Source of the DNA: Zonotrichia leucophrys gambelii
Lineage: Eukaryota; Chordata; Aves; Passeriformes; Passerellidae
Reading direction: 5' to 3'
NCBI RefSeq assembly: GCF_028769735.1
Contig: NC_088171.1
Location: forward strand, 124,394,533-124,458,532
DNA length: 64,000 nucleotides
Below the pieces are notes generated by a model. That model made no database searches, was not told where the DNA came from, and saw only the letters and a list, made by a program, of their open reading frames with translations. Positions 1 through 10,849 of this stretch are shown in pieces; the stretch's first letter is position 1; every line of letters starts with the position of its first letter. The position numbers and the translations under genes were made by a program.

Positions 1-3000
1 GGGGTGGGGGGTGTGTTGGTTGTTGGGTTTTTTTCAAGAAATCCCAGATGTAGATACAGATATTTTTTGCTTTAAGTAACACTTACAAATCAATGAGACC
101 TGCTTTGCATTTTTGAAACTCTTAGCAAGTGTTCCCATGACAAATGTTTTCTCTAAAGCTTCCAGGAATTATTTGGTTGTAAGGAATTTAAAACATTTCT
201 TTACGATATTTTAAAGAATAGAAATTTTCTTCATATTTGAGAGAGTCTGAAAATGTGAAGTCTCAGCCACTAGAGTTAAAAATTTTGAATTAATACACAG
301 TATTTCGTTCTCGTCCTCAAAATGCATGTAATGATTTTCAGAGCAATGAGTTTGGGGTTTTAACCATCTTTTATTTGAATTTAAAATTAAGTTATGTGCA
401 AATTCTATTTGAAAATGACTTTACACTTTTCCAACAGAGGAATCTAATAAAAATAATAATAATTAGAAGAATGATTCACAAAATAATGAAGGAAAACTTA
501 CCATTTAAATGTTTGTTACAGAGCCTATGATATAACTCTCCAATATATATTCCTAAGCACTGAATTATTTTCAAAGGTAATAGTAACTCAGTTGCTCTGC
601 AATTATAGGGAACTACATTTTCCAGCTTTTTAATCAGACCTTATTTGGAAAGCCTTTTAGGATGACTCAGCCAGACTCAGTCCCTTTTGGAAAAATAAAC
701 CAAATCATCACTGCCTCCAGCTGCCACTATTTCCCCAAACTACTTACTGGGAGAAAAGTTAAAATTATGGCAGTGGGTTCCAGTTAAGTTGTTTTTTGTT
801 AATTGTTCAAATTAAATTCTTTATGTTTATGGGTAAGACTTTTTGCTTTGTAAGATAGGTGAAAGCAACCAAAGAGATGCTGATGCACTCCTGATAGCAG
901 GTGCAGTAGTAGAGGAGGAGAAAAAGGAAATTATTTTGGGATTATTTTAGAGCAGAATTGGTACAGCAAACCACAAGGTGAACCAAAACATAACACAAGC
1001 TAGTTTAAAGCTTGAAACGGTGCTTTAAAATGCTGGGCTCTGTGTGAAAGAGAAAAAAGTGGGAACAGCAGAGAAGCTCTTTTTGAAATACTTCCAATAA
1101 AGGTGATTGTCCAATTTTGCCCACTAGATATAAGGAAATATTTAATAACTTAATTAACTGATCCTTCCCATGAAAGCCGTCACACTGCTAAATTTCCACA
1201 GCCACCTCTGAAGCATTCCCAAGGTCCTGGGGTGGTGGCAGCGGGGCTGGGGACCCTGTCCTGCCCTGCCAGGCCAGGCAGGGGCAGGCAGCCAGAGCCA
1301 ACACGGCAGCAAAGAGGAGTGAAGGTCCTGCAGGGAGTGAGGGCAGCAGGGAGAAAGGAGAAGGAAATTCAGCAAATCTAAATGCATAAATAAATGACAT
1401 GGGTTGGTGTATTCACATGGGGGTAGTGCAGGCACCACACTGCAGCTCCTTGTTTACACTTTACTCACCTTAGGCTGGCAGTATGCATCTGCTTTTATTA
1501 CAGCACTTGAAATAACTGGAAGAATAAGCAACCTAGTGCTTTAGAGTAATCCTTCTCTCCCCCAAATATTGTCTCTATTATATTTCCACAGTAATGGAGC
1601 TCTGACACCTCTACTGCAGGAAGTCCATGTGTCAATAACTCCTCCATGGTCCATCCTCCCTCCATTCCTGCTCACTTTCACACCACTGCCTCAGGCTGAT
1701 GCTGGGGGCTGAGCAGTGCCTGGACCAAAGGTTGGTTGTCCCTGCACCTCCCTGGAGGCTCCTGGAATAAGGGAAGGAAAAGGAAAAATCTAGTGGGTGC
1801 CAACTGGACCCACTGTCTCCAGGTCAGGTGGGGAAGAACCACCTGCTGACCTGTCATGTACTCATCACGACTGGAAAAAAAGATGTGAAAAATTTCAAGA
1901 GGAACAGCAAAATAATTTTAAAATCCCAGAGAAGATGAAGAGAAAAAAGCATCAAAGCCCCTGAGGGCATTCCCAGCCTGCCTGGCCCTGTCAGCCACAC
2001 TGGTCTCCCCAGCCTGCTGGGTCCCAGGACCCCACATCAGCCCCCAGGCTGTCAGCTGCTGCCCCTCCAGCCCCCCAGCCCTGCCCTCCTTGGCTCTGGG
2101 TCCCACCGAGCCATGCCCATGTCCCAGGCTGTCCCCATCCCCAGGGATGTGTCCCCATGTGTGGCTCCTGGCTGGGGTGCTGGGATGGGCCCAGCCCAGT
2201 GAGAGGTGGATTATGTTACCCAGTGAGGGTGTCTGTTTCCACCATTTTCCTCTGGATGTGAGGAAATCTGCCATCCCAGCAGCACCAAGGAGACCCAGAC
2301 AAGGGGGGGCTTTGGCCAAGTCCTTCAGGACAATCTGAAATTCAAGGGCTGAGCCCCTGTCTTGCTTCTTGCCCTGCCTCCTGTTGCTCCCAGTGTTTTC
2401 CTTTCTCTCTGAACCCCGTGGATCACACCTGTCCTCTGGTGAAAACAAAGCCAAGGAGTCTGTCCCTTCTAGGTCTGTTTTTTCTTCATGGGAACAGAAT
2501 TGCACTTCAGCTACAGCAATGGAGCCCTAGAGGTTTTTTACTCATTTCCTCCTTATGTATCCTAAAGCCATGCTCATTCTTATCATTAACCATCCTGAAA
2601 GCCATGCCAAAGAAGGTTTTAATATTTTCTGCAGCTTGGAAGAAATGATATGTGATATTGTTCCAATAAAAGTGCTGGTAAGCACTTCAGATGATCCATT
2701 CTAGCTGCCTGTTTAGAGGCTTTTAAATAACAAATTGAAGATACATAATGAAGGTTGTCACCCTAGGAGCAGCTGGGCTCTCCTCTCCTTATTGTCAGTT
2801 CACTGTAAATACGTTCAGCTGCAGCAGGATCATGTTTCCACTTTGGACACTGTATCCCATTTATCCCATCAAAATTAAGCCAGCAGAGCGTTCTGCTGAG
2901 AGGTTTGGGAGATGCCATATTGCAGAGGGTGAGAGAGCAGAAAACACCTTCCCAAGTGAGTGATTGGGCACCAAAGAAGAGGCTGCTAAAGGAATGTAAG

Positions 3001-5469
3001 AAGAATGCTGCTCTGTTCCTTCTCTTCTTCCTTGTTTGAATTGTTCCCCTCTTTCATCAGCAGTATCTCTACTCCAGATATTTTTCTTCTTAACAACACC
3101 CTTTCCATGGGCATTTTTTACCCCAAAACCACAGTATGCTGTCTTTGACAGCAAGAACCCTTAATTTCTCCAGGCAGTAGGAAAGATGCAGTTTAAATTA
3201 TCAAAAGTGATATTTCATTAGCACAGCTAATACTGGTTTCCCTATTCAAATACTCTACAAGATAACTTTCATTATCCCTTTAATAAACCTAGTTTTCACA
3301 GATGCAAGTATGTAAATAAATTTGTGTCAGTTCTTGTTCTACACTTTCAGCCATGGCTATGCTGACTCAGTGCTGCTGATCATTCCATGTCACATTAACA
3401 TGGCCTTGCTACTCCATCCCATCAATGATTTTTTAAATTTCCTGTTTCCCAGGAGGATGCAGAGACTGACTCTCTAGCTTTTCCTGCAGTGTAAAGTGAA
3501 GTTCTTTCCCTCCCATGTTCATGTGCTCTAAAAGCAAATTTTTGCAATATTTAAAGGGAACAGACTGCAGCCTCCTCACCAGCTGTGATTACTCTCTCAA
3601 GCAGATCACATCCTGCACAGTTACAAAGATGATACCACTGAAGACCACACCTGGTGAGCACAAAGGAGCTCAGTTAAGAATGAACAACAATGGAAAGGTG
3701 GGGGTGTCTTTTATGACATCCAGAGCTGGAGGGGATGTGCACAATTCTGCCAGAGGGGCTTCCCGCTGTACCTTTAGGGCTGACTTAAATGCTTTCCCTT
3801 TGTGTATCTATAGGCATTAAACCATTTCCCTTTGGTACCCAAGCTCTAAAAAGCACCAGTAACTCTACAGCAAACTGCAGGGTGTAGTGGAGACACGGCC
3901 TCCATCAGTGCCTGCTGCCCAGCTCTCTCAGCAGCTTGGCACTGTGTGGTTTCCCACTGATGTCTCAACACAGCTAAAGCTTCACCTTGCTCTGCCTTAG
4001 GCAGCTTTGCCAGTTTCATGCCTTCAAGCACATTTCAATCTGCTTTTCCCTTCCCAGTCACTGTGCTCCTTTTCAAAGTGGTGCTTGTGGACAGAGAAGC
4101 CTTGAAAAGGATGAGCCCAGAGCAGCAGGTTCCCTGCAGAAATCAGAGGGAAAGGCTAGAGAAAAGGTAATCTATACCCTATACCTCCTTAAGCCACAGT
4201 GTATTCATATTACAGAAAGACTGGTTTTGAAGTGGCAGGGAGTTTAAAAGTTCACCTGCTCAGCCACAGGACTTCCAGGCAATGAGATGTAGTTGAATTT
4301 GAGCTGTACATGCTGTGAGAACTTCCCCACCACTTCTAATTTTCTGAAGCTGGATAAATCCTCTCAGAACTCTGTGTTTGCAGAGACTTTTGGCTTTGCA
4401 CAATGATTTAACTTTGTTTGCCCCTGTAAGTTTTATCTTCTGTTTGTTTGTGCAATATTTTAAATGGCTTTGACTTTGTGACTTTTGGGCATCTAAAATG
4501 CTACAGCAGATGGGAACAATAACATTTTCATTAGAAGGCATTGCCAATCTGAGTTTTAATTCAGACTTTTCCAGCTGCTGATCTGTGGTCCAGTGACTGA
4601 AATGTATGTCCAAAGCATTTTCTTTTAGATTTTTCTTTTCTTGGGCAAAAACAAGAAGACAAGTCCTACACTTCCATTTTGTGCCCATCCATGGCCATTG
4701 GGAGCCCACATTCAACCACAATAACCACAATAATGTCCCTTTAGGAACGTAGCTCCTGTGTAAGGGCACACTAAGGTCCCACCAATGTGCCTGCTTCCTA
4801 AAGGATGTGAACACTCAAGCTTTGAGCTCTGCCTCTTTGCTTGCAGAGAAATGAGACATGCAGTATCATTGATGTAAAGCTCCCCAGCCTTAATCCTGAA
4901 GCCTGCAAAGATATTGTACTGAAGGGAAGAGATGCAAAAACTGGACGAGCAAATTACACTTCATCTCTTTGTGCTTAACCTGGGTACCAGGAAACTTTTT
5001 TTTTTTTAAGCTGCTAGCTGATACTCTCACACAAGCAGATAACTCAGTAAATTTTTCTCAGGTGATAGTAAATCATGTTTTGCATTTATTGATTATTTAT
5101 TTGGTATTTTTTTGGCAAACAGTTGTTATATAGTGACTCATCTTTTTAGCACAGGTTAACATTTCATGAATATAGAAGTGCAGAGATTCCCTTCTAAAAT
5201 TCTACCTGAAAGAAAACAGTTTAAAATTATTCAACTGAAGGCAATAGCAAGTCTGAAACTAAAACTAATGTAACAACTGGAAATAAATTAATCAGCATGG
5301 TCAGCATATTCTTCAGCATTTTTGTACCAGTAACACAGTTGTAGTAGACCTGGCCCTGGCATTTATCAGTGTTCCTGTTGCTTTGTCCCATATTCTGTGG
5401 CAGTATCTGCTAGTAATGCATTAACAAAAATCACCTTCCCAAGGCAAGGAAACACTTTTTTTTAGCTCC
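1..5469. other. Unassigned non-coding stretch
   Basis: No recognisable gene or repeat family. The first 28 bases are G-rich. 1-1150 is AT-rich with a short AAT run near 446-464. GC-rich patches lie at about 1190-1350 and 1960-2400. The longest open frames are 195 codons on the minus strand (1918-2505, inside a GC-rich patch where stop codons are rare) and 184 codons on the minus strand (4260-4814). Neither shows a domain, signal peptide or splice context that I recognise. A T run occurs near 4998-5008. Confidence 0.6.
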
Positions 5470-5981
5470 TGACATTATAAAGGTACCTTGAATCAATAGA
5501 GCTGGCACTCGCTGCGGGATCGGAAATGCTGTGGGAGGTAATTGCTCCACAGCAAATGACTGCACATAATTTGATAGTCTCATGCATTATTCTTGCTGTT
5601 AATCCATTGTGATTTATTATCCATTTCTACTCCATTTATCATCACTTTACTCTTCAAGGTTTTTCCTGATCTTTGCTTCTCAGAGCCCAGTCTCACATTT
5701 CATTGCTGGCAGTTCAAATCAAGAATAAAATAGATTAAACACTTGAAATGCTGTGACCAACAAATACATTCCACTTGTACTGTGTCTGGAGGGTGTCCTG
5801 GGCAGTCCAACCTTTCTATTTTTCTTTTCTTGTGGTAAGTCAAAAAAAGTATGTCAATAAGACTCCCCTTTTTGAAGTAACAATGATTAGATTTCACTTC
5901 ACTCTCAAATCTAGCTAGAAATACACAGCACTGTGCCTTTTCATTGTCCAGCTGACATTTATTGAGTGTGTGTTGGAATGC

Positions 5982-6231
5982 TTTGAAAATATAAAGTTAT
6001 CCATTACTTGTGTTTTCCATGCTTATAAGGGTCCCATGCTTGTGTTTATATATATATTATATATATGTGTTTATATATATATGTTTATATATATAATATA
6101 TACATAAGGGATTGAATCTGACAACCCTTATATATATGTGTGTGCGTGTGTTTTTATATATGTTATATGTGTGTTTATATATATGTTTTGAAAATATAAA
6201 GTGATCCATTACTTGTGTTTTCCATGCTTAT
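5982..6231. repeat. 45-bp direct repeat flanking a TA/TG microsatellite
   Basis: The block at 5982-6026 (starts TTTGAAAATATAAAG, ends CATGCTTAT) recurs at 6187-6231 with one T-to-G difference, an offset of 205 bp. Between the copies lies an imperfect TA/TG-rich microsatellite (about 6045-6187). Inside it, 6106-6127 (GAATCTGACAACCC core) is the inverse complement of 6288-6309. The near identity of the copies suggests a fairly recent local duplication, or two nested copies of one interspersed repeat. Confidence 0.85.
6045..6187. repeat. Imperfect TA/TG microsatellite
   Basis: Runs of TATATA mixed with TGTG and GTTTATATATA units, interrupted at about 6103-6130 by non-repetitive bases. Such alternating purine-pyrimidine DNA is unwinding-prone and usually length-polymorphic. 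Confidence 0.9.
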
Positions 6232-6275
6232 CTTGGGAAAACCCCAGATGTTTCAAAGAAAACTAAAAGCCATGC
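6228..6275 (+). repeat. Interspersed repeat copy A (partner at 8866-8913)
   Basis: These 48 bases match the reverse complement of 8866-8913 at 46 of 48 positions. The shared core includes TTGGGAAAACCCCAGATG. Two copies in opposite orientation 2.6 kb apart indicate a dispersed repeat family. I cannot name it, and the outer ends of the elements are not visible. Confidence 0.7.
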
Positions 6276-6404
6276 TGACATGGGCATGGGTTGTCAGATT
6301 CAGCCCTTTTTGGACAGTAGATAAAGACTGTGCTGCCTGATCTGCACTCCCTTCCACTTTGTTTTAACATTTCCATTCTGTTAATATTACTCTAGGATTA
6401 CTCT

Positions 6405-6478
6405 GCTTGAGGGAGGCTGGACCAGATGACCCACTGTGGTCCCTCCCAACCTTATCCATGATGTGATTCTGTGATTCC
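6405..6478 (+). mobile_element. CR1 LINE, 3'-end fragment
   Basis: A short sense-oriented CR1 3' terminus. It reads GGACCAGATGACCCACTGTG, then a TCCCTCCCAACCTT-like segment and the terminal GTGATTCTGTGATT octamer-type repeat that marks CR1 3' ends in birds. It is severely 5'-truncated (about 75 bp), as is usual for CR1, and carries no coding sequence. Confidence 0.85.
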
Positions 6479-6479
6479 C

Positions 6480-8740
6480 AAGTGAGAGATGTGGGTGAGA
6501 GCCTCAGGTGAGCAGTGGGAAGGGTGGCCAGAGTTCCCTGCAGATTTTCCAGAGCTGTAAGTGGGCTCTATGCAAACCCATGGGTAGCAGGCAGGACAGC
6601 CTCAAAATGCCTCTTTTCTTGGAGCTGCCTGTCCAGAACTCCAGCACAATATTTTCACAATTGTCAGTGCTGCATGTGAAATAAGACTTTGTCAAAGCAG
6701 GGAGGAGAGAGGGCTTCTCTGTGCCAGGATAGCAAGGATCTGCAGCAGAACCTGGAATAAAAGTTCTTTGTTTGCCCCAAAGCCTACAGTGCTTGTGTTG
6801 CATTGTTTTATGGGCAGTAAGGCAGGGGGTGCAGGTGACAGCTCAGAGCTAAGTAACTTCTGTTGAGGCTCCTCCTGTTTGCCTCTAAATAAAGCTGAAA
6901 TATTTGGAGCTGAGCTACATGAAGGTTTAGAACAGAAGGAGGCAGCATTTCCACCAGGCTGGACTCAGTGACTCTCAAAGCTGTAGCATCATGCTCTTCA
7001 TCACTGTCAAAGCACAAGCAGGATTCCAGCCTGTGAGTGACTTGGGTAGTGAGGATCATTTACTGTCCTGGATGGCCATGTGATAGCTGGACTATCTCTA
7101 GGTTCCTCAGTCCATGGATTACCTGTAAAGTCACAGGAAGAGAAGGCATCTTCCCTCTTGGTCCTGCAGCATGGTGGGAGCTTTGTCAGACTGATGCTTC
7201 ACTCCCTTTCTAGTGAACACAGTTCTCCTTGTGCTATTCACAGGCTCCTGGCCTGTGTTTAGAAATCCAAGGCCATTAGGGGTGCCCAGGAAGATAGGTA
7301 ACACTGGGAGTGTTTGTTTTGACAGAAATTCTTTCTGCCTAAATGAGAGCTTTGTTTCAGCTCAGAGTTCAGCAGAAGGCTTTCCTGTGCTTTGCACGCT
7401 TGACATTTTTTGTGGCTTAAGCCCATTTTAAGTGGTAGTAATACATCATCAGGAAAGTACTGAGCTTTTTTGCTTGACCTTCTGTAGTTCCTGTTCCCAT
7501 TTTTAGAAGCCACTTCAAATGTTGCTGTTGGTCATGTTCCATTTATATTCAATCTGTTCCTCATGTCACTGTTGTCACTCATAGTGCTAACTGTGGAACT
7601 GAGAATTAACATTTGTTTTCAGCGAAAGTGCATTTTCAGTCTCCTTACCTCTCGCTTATTAATTGGAATTTCAGCATTTCTTGCAACACACAGGGGGTTT
7701 TTTTGGGGTCTTTACTCCTTACATGGTAAATGCAAGTTGCAACCTACTGCTCAAAAAGAGGTTTTCCTATAGTAAAGCCAATAATAATTTGTGACCTCTA
7801 TGGATCTGGGGTAAAGCTCATATCTCTTTCTGATAAAACTGTGATGTAATAATCACCAACAATGATGGAGTTACATCCACAAACTCAGATGTCCCTATGG
7901 TTTTGCTTTCTATCCCTTTTTTGAAGCAAATGGTGTCACAGCCATGACATCAGTAATTTCTATTAGGATGGGCAGATTTCCTCTCTCCTTCTCCTCTCAT
8001 TCCTAAGCCAGTGATGTGAAGCTAATGGAAGAACTCTTAATCTAGGCCTGCCTGGCAAGAGCTGGTCTTGTCACAACTTCTTTACTACAGGCTTGGTACA
8101 GCTGCCCATTTTCCAGAGGGATGAGGGTCTAAGGTGGCAGCTTCATTACTTAGAGACCTCCAGCTGACAGGCAAGTCTGTCTCTAAATACAGCATTTTGT
8201 ACCCTCTGCTACAGTTATTCTTCTGCCATAAATGTACCATTCAGCAGGGTGTTAAAAACAGGTTCCATTTATGTTAAAAGCAGGAGATTCATTTCTGCAC
8301 ACACCAGAGGTCTTCATGGAGCAGCAAACACCATCACTGTCCTTGTGGGCACACCTGAATGGTCACTGCATCTCCATAGAGGACCCTGTAGAAAACAGGA
8401 TCTCCTCCAACTACATTCAAACAGATCTGCTTCCTCAGGGCTTATTTATATAAAAGATCCTATTTAAATGTGTGTGTCCTGGCTCCTTCTCCAATCCCCC
8501 TTTTATTTGCCTGCCTTCCAGGTGGTGAGCAGGCTTGGACAGCTGTGCTGCTGGTGTAAGAGTCCATCCCACTTCCAGCAGACAAGAGATTGTTACCAAG
8601 AGCTCTTCCCTGCTGGACTTTCAGGGGGTCAGTAAAGCACAAAGCTGAAAGTCACTATGGCAATGTCTGACCATAGGAATTTGACCCACCTGGCTTTTAC
8701 AGCTCCAACTACATGAACACAGCTAAGGAAAGAAAGATCT
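6480..8740. other. Unassigned non-coding stretch
   Basis: No gene, RNA or repeat family recognised. Open frames are all about 100 codons or shorter, overlap each other on both strands, and lack recognisable domains. Composition is ordinary mixed AT/GC. Confidence 0.6.
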
Positions 8741-9050
8741 GGGAAAAGCTGCCTTGGAGACATCTGTGGGGAAAAGGACATCTGGTCTTGAGACAGACTA
8801 GCCTGGGCAAGACCCAGATAAAACTTCCCAGGTTCAATCTCTCTGAAAGTTATTATATCATGTGGGCATGACTTTTAGTTTTCTTAGAAACATCTGGGGT
8901 TTTCCCAAGATAACCTACTCATGGCCAAATGGCAAGGGGTGTTACCCTGAAAGTGAGCAGGCAGTGAGATTCCTTTAGATCATGTTGTATTTTGACTGAA
9001 TTATGTCAGTAACAGTTTGCTGAGCCTGAAACTAAAATACATTTTCCTGG
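8740..9050 (-). repeat. Probable interspersed repeat of unknown family (copy B)
   Basis: Contains 8866-8913, the inverted 46/48 match to 6228-6275. The surrounding sequence (CAAGACCCAGATAAAAC upstream, GGCAAGGGGTGTTACCCTGA downstream) reads like part of a longer songbird repeat. I give the outer limits only by impression and cannot place terminal repeats or a poly(A). Strand is set relative to copy A. Confidence 0.45.
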
Positions 9051-10201
9051 GGCTTGTCAAGAGAGCTTAAGCCCAGCATATGGCTTGCACAGCCACCCCT
9101 GAAACAGCCTGAGCCATGTGAATATTTACCATGCATAGCTCTGGCCTGTATGTTTGAACAAAGCTTTAAATTTCCTCGTGTTTTCTGAGTGCCAAGACCT
9201 TGGTGGTTCTGCAGTGTGGTAACTTGGCACAGCAAATGAAAGTACACCTAAGGAATCCCCCTGCTGACGGCTGCTGTTGTGAGCAATCATGACTCATATC
9301 TGTAGTGCTCTGGGAGGTCAAACCGAGGGTGCCACGGGAGGAGCACTGAACTGCAGCTCCTGGGCAAATCCCGAGCTCTTTCACGTGATACTTTTCTCAT
9401 CAGTCTTTGCAAGTTACCCTGCAAGGCCCCTCAGGTATCATCTCCTCCAAGGCTCTGATTTATTCACACCACAGCCATGGAGTGATGCACAGGTGGGCAC
9501 TGTGCACCAGGTCCTTACAGAAGGGTGGGGGGATGAAGGTGATGCCCCATACTGGCAAGGAGCTGCTCTGGAGATCCAGGGCACTGACCACAAAACCTGA
9601 ATGCGTTTGTGCTGACCTACATGTCAGCTACAGAGGTCACCCTCCTCAGAGGTTCAGCTTAAATTGGGGTCTGTACAGATCAGGATGCTCCAGATTTCCC
9701 ACATGGGACAAGATCTTATCTCAGGCATTCATTCAAAGGAATGTGGTGCAGGTATGAGCAGGACAAAGTATGTTTGCAGTACAGTTTTGGTAAGGCATAG
9801 CTCCCCTCACCATCTCTAGCTCTGGATAAATGCTCCCAGGGGTGCTCAAAGAATTTGCTGGGTATTTATTTTCTAAGCACAGAAGACTTTGACCAGAGAG
9901 ACCACAGTGTGAGCATATTCCAGACACCTCCATACAGGAGTGAGTGAATATGTAGCAAGAAGTGGGTGTCCCATGGCAGTAGCCCTGGCTGGGCTGTCAG
10001 TGACAGGGGATTGGCAGCAGGCTGGCAGGCACTGTGCCACCCTGGCAGGCGTGAGGACAACAGAGCAGGCAGGAAAACATTCTGCAAGGGCTGTCCCAGC
10101 TGGTGCCGTGATGCCTTGACCACTTGCTTGGCAGACTGTGCTCAAGCTGCAGCCCCTGAAATTCCCTGAGAGCCCACCTGAAAGGCTGCAATACCAGCCT
10201 T
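9051..10201. other. Unassigned non-coding stretch
   Basis: No gene or repeat recognised. Several overlapping open frames of 65-116 codons occur on both strands at 9.3-10.2 kb in moderately GC-rich DNA. None has a recognisable domain. Confidence 0.55.
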
Positions 10202-10207
10202 ATTACC

Positions 10208-10843
10208 TGTCAGGGTCTCTAGCTGGTCAGAGTGACCCCAAGAAGAGCTGGAAAGTCTCTCTTCCCAGCCTGGCACTTGAAGAAGGAGTCAGAGCGCTTC
10301 ATTTCTCTGTCTCGAGGTTCTTTATTGTATCTTATCTATAAAATTCTTTCTCCTGCCCAGCTGAGGTCCTCTCAGCAAGACAGTCAGAGGCACTTGCCTG
10401 CCCTGGGGTGGTGTTATGTCTTTATACTAAAAATTACATATACAATGTTTACAATTACTTTCCATCACCATTTGCAATTACTTTCTATCACCTATGTTAG
10501 ACAGTGAGCTTCTACTCTAAACCAATCTAAAAGTGCCAACATCACAGCAGAAGATGGAGGCCAAGAAGAAGAAGAAAGGCTGGACACACCCAGATCCCTC
10601 CATCTTGCCCCTCTGAATCCCCATTCTAAAAACCCCAAAATCTACTTTTCCACCTCATGATAAAGTCACTATCATTCTACTTAATTTGTCATGGCATGCA
10701 GATCTTCATCTAAGGTGGGTAATTTTCTCCACGGGTCATAATCAAAACCACAGGTATTCTGGGCTCTGTGCCAGGGTCTCTGAGCCCCCTGGCAGGGGTC
10801 TTGGCTGCTCGGGACAGCCAGAGGGATGTTCTGGGTTCTGACA
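10208..10843 (-). mobile_element. Solo LTR of an endogenous retrovirus (complete, 636 bp)
   Basis: A complete long terminal repeat on the minus strand, bounded by TGTCAG...CTGACA on the plus strand (so TG...CA ends in both directions). The 6-bp flanks are ATTACC (10202-10207) and GTTACC (10844-10849), a target duplication with one mismatch. Reading on the minus strand, a TATA box (TATAAAG, 10420-10426) precedes a poly(A) signal (AATAAA, 10321-10326) by about 100 bp, as expected for U3-R-U5. A 6-bp duplication is usual for class II (ERVK-like) elements. No internal gag/pol sequence or second LTR is present, so this is a recombination-derived solo LTR. I recognise it as a songbird type but do not assign a family name. 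Confidence 0.9.
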
Positions 10844-10849
10844 GTTACC

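Noticed and set aside
1..28. G-quadruplex at the window start
   Set aside because: Only three clear G runs of three or more with usable loops; below a confident quadruplex pattern without upstream sequence.
1918..2505. 195-codon minus-strand open frame
   Set aside because: Lies in GC-rich DNA where stops are rare, is opposed by frames on the other strand, and has no recognisable domain or splice context.
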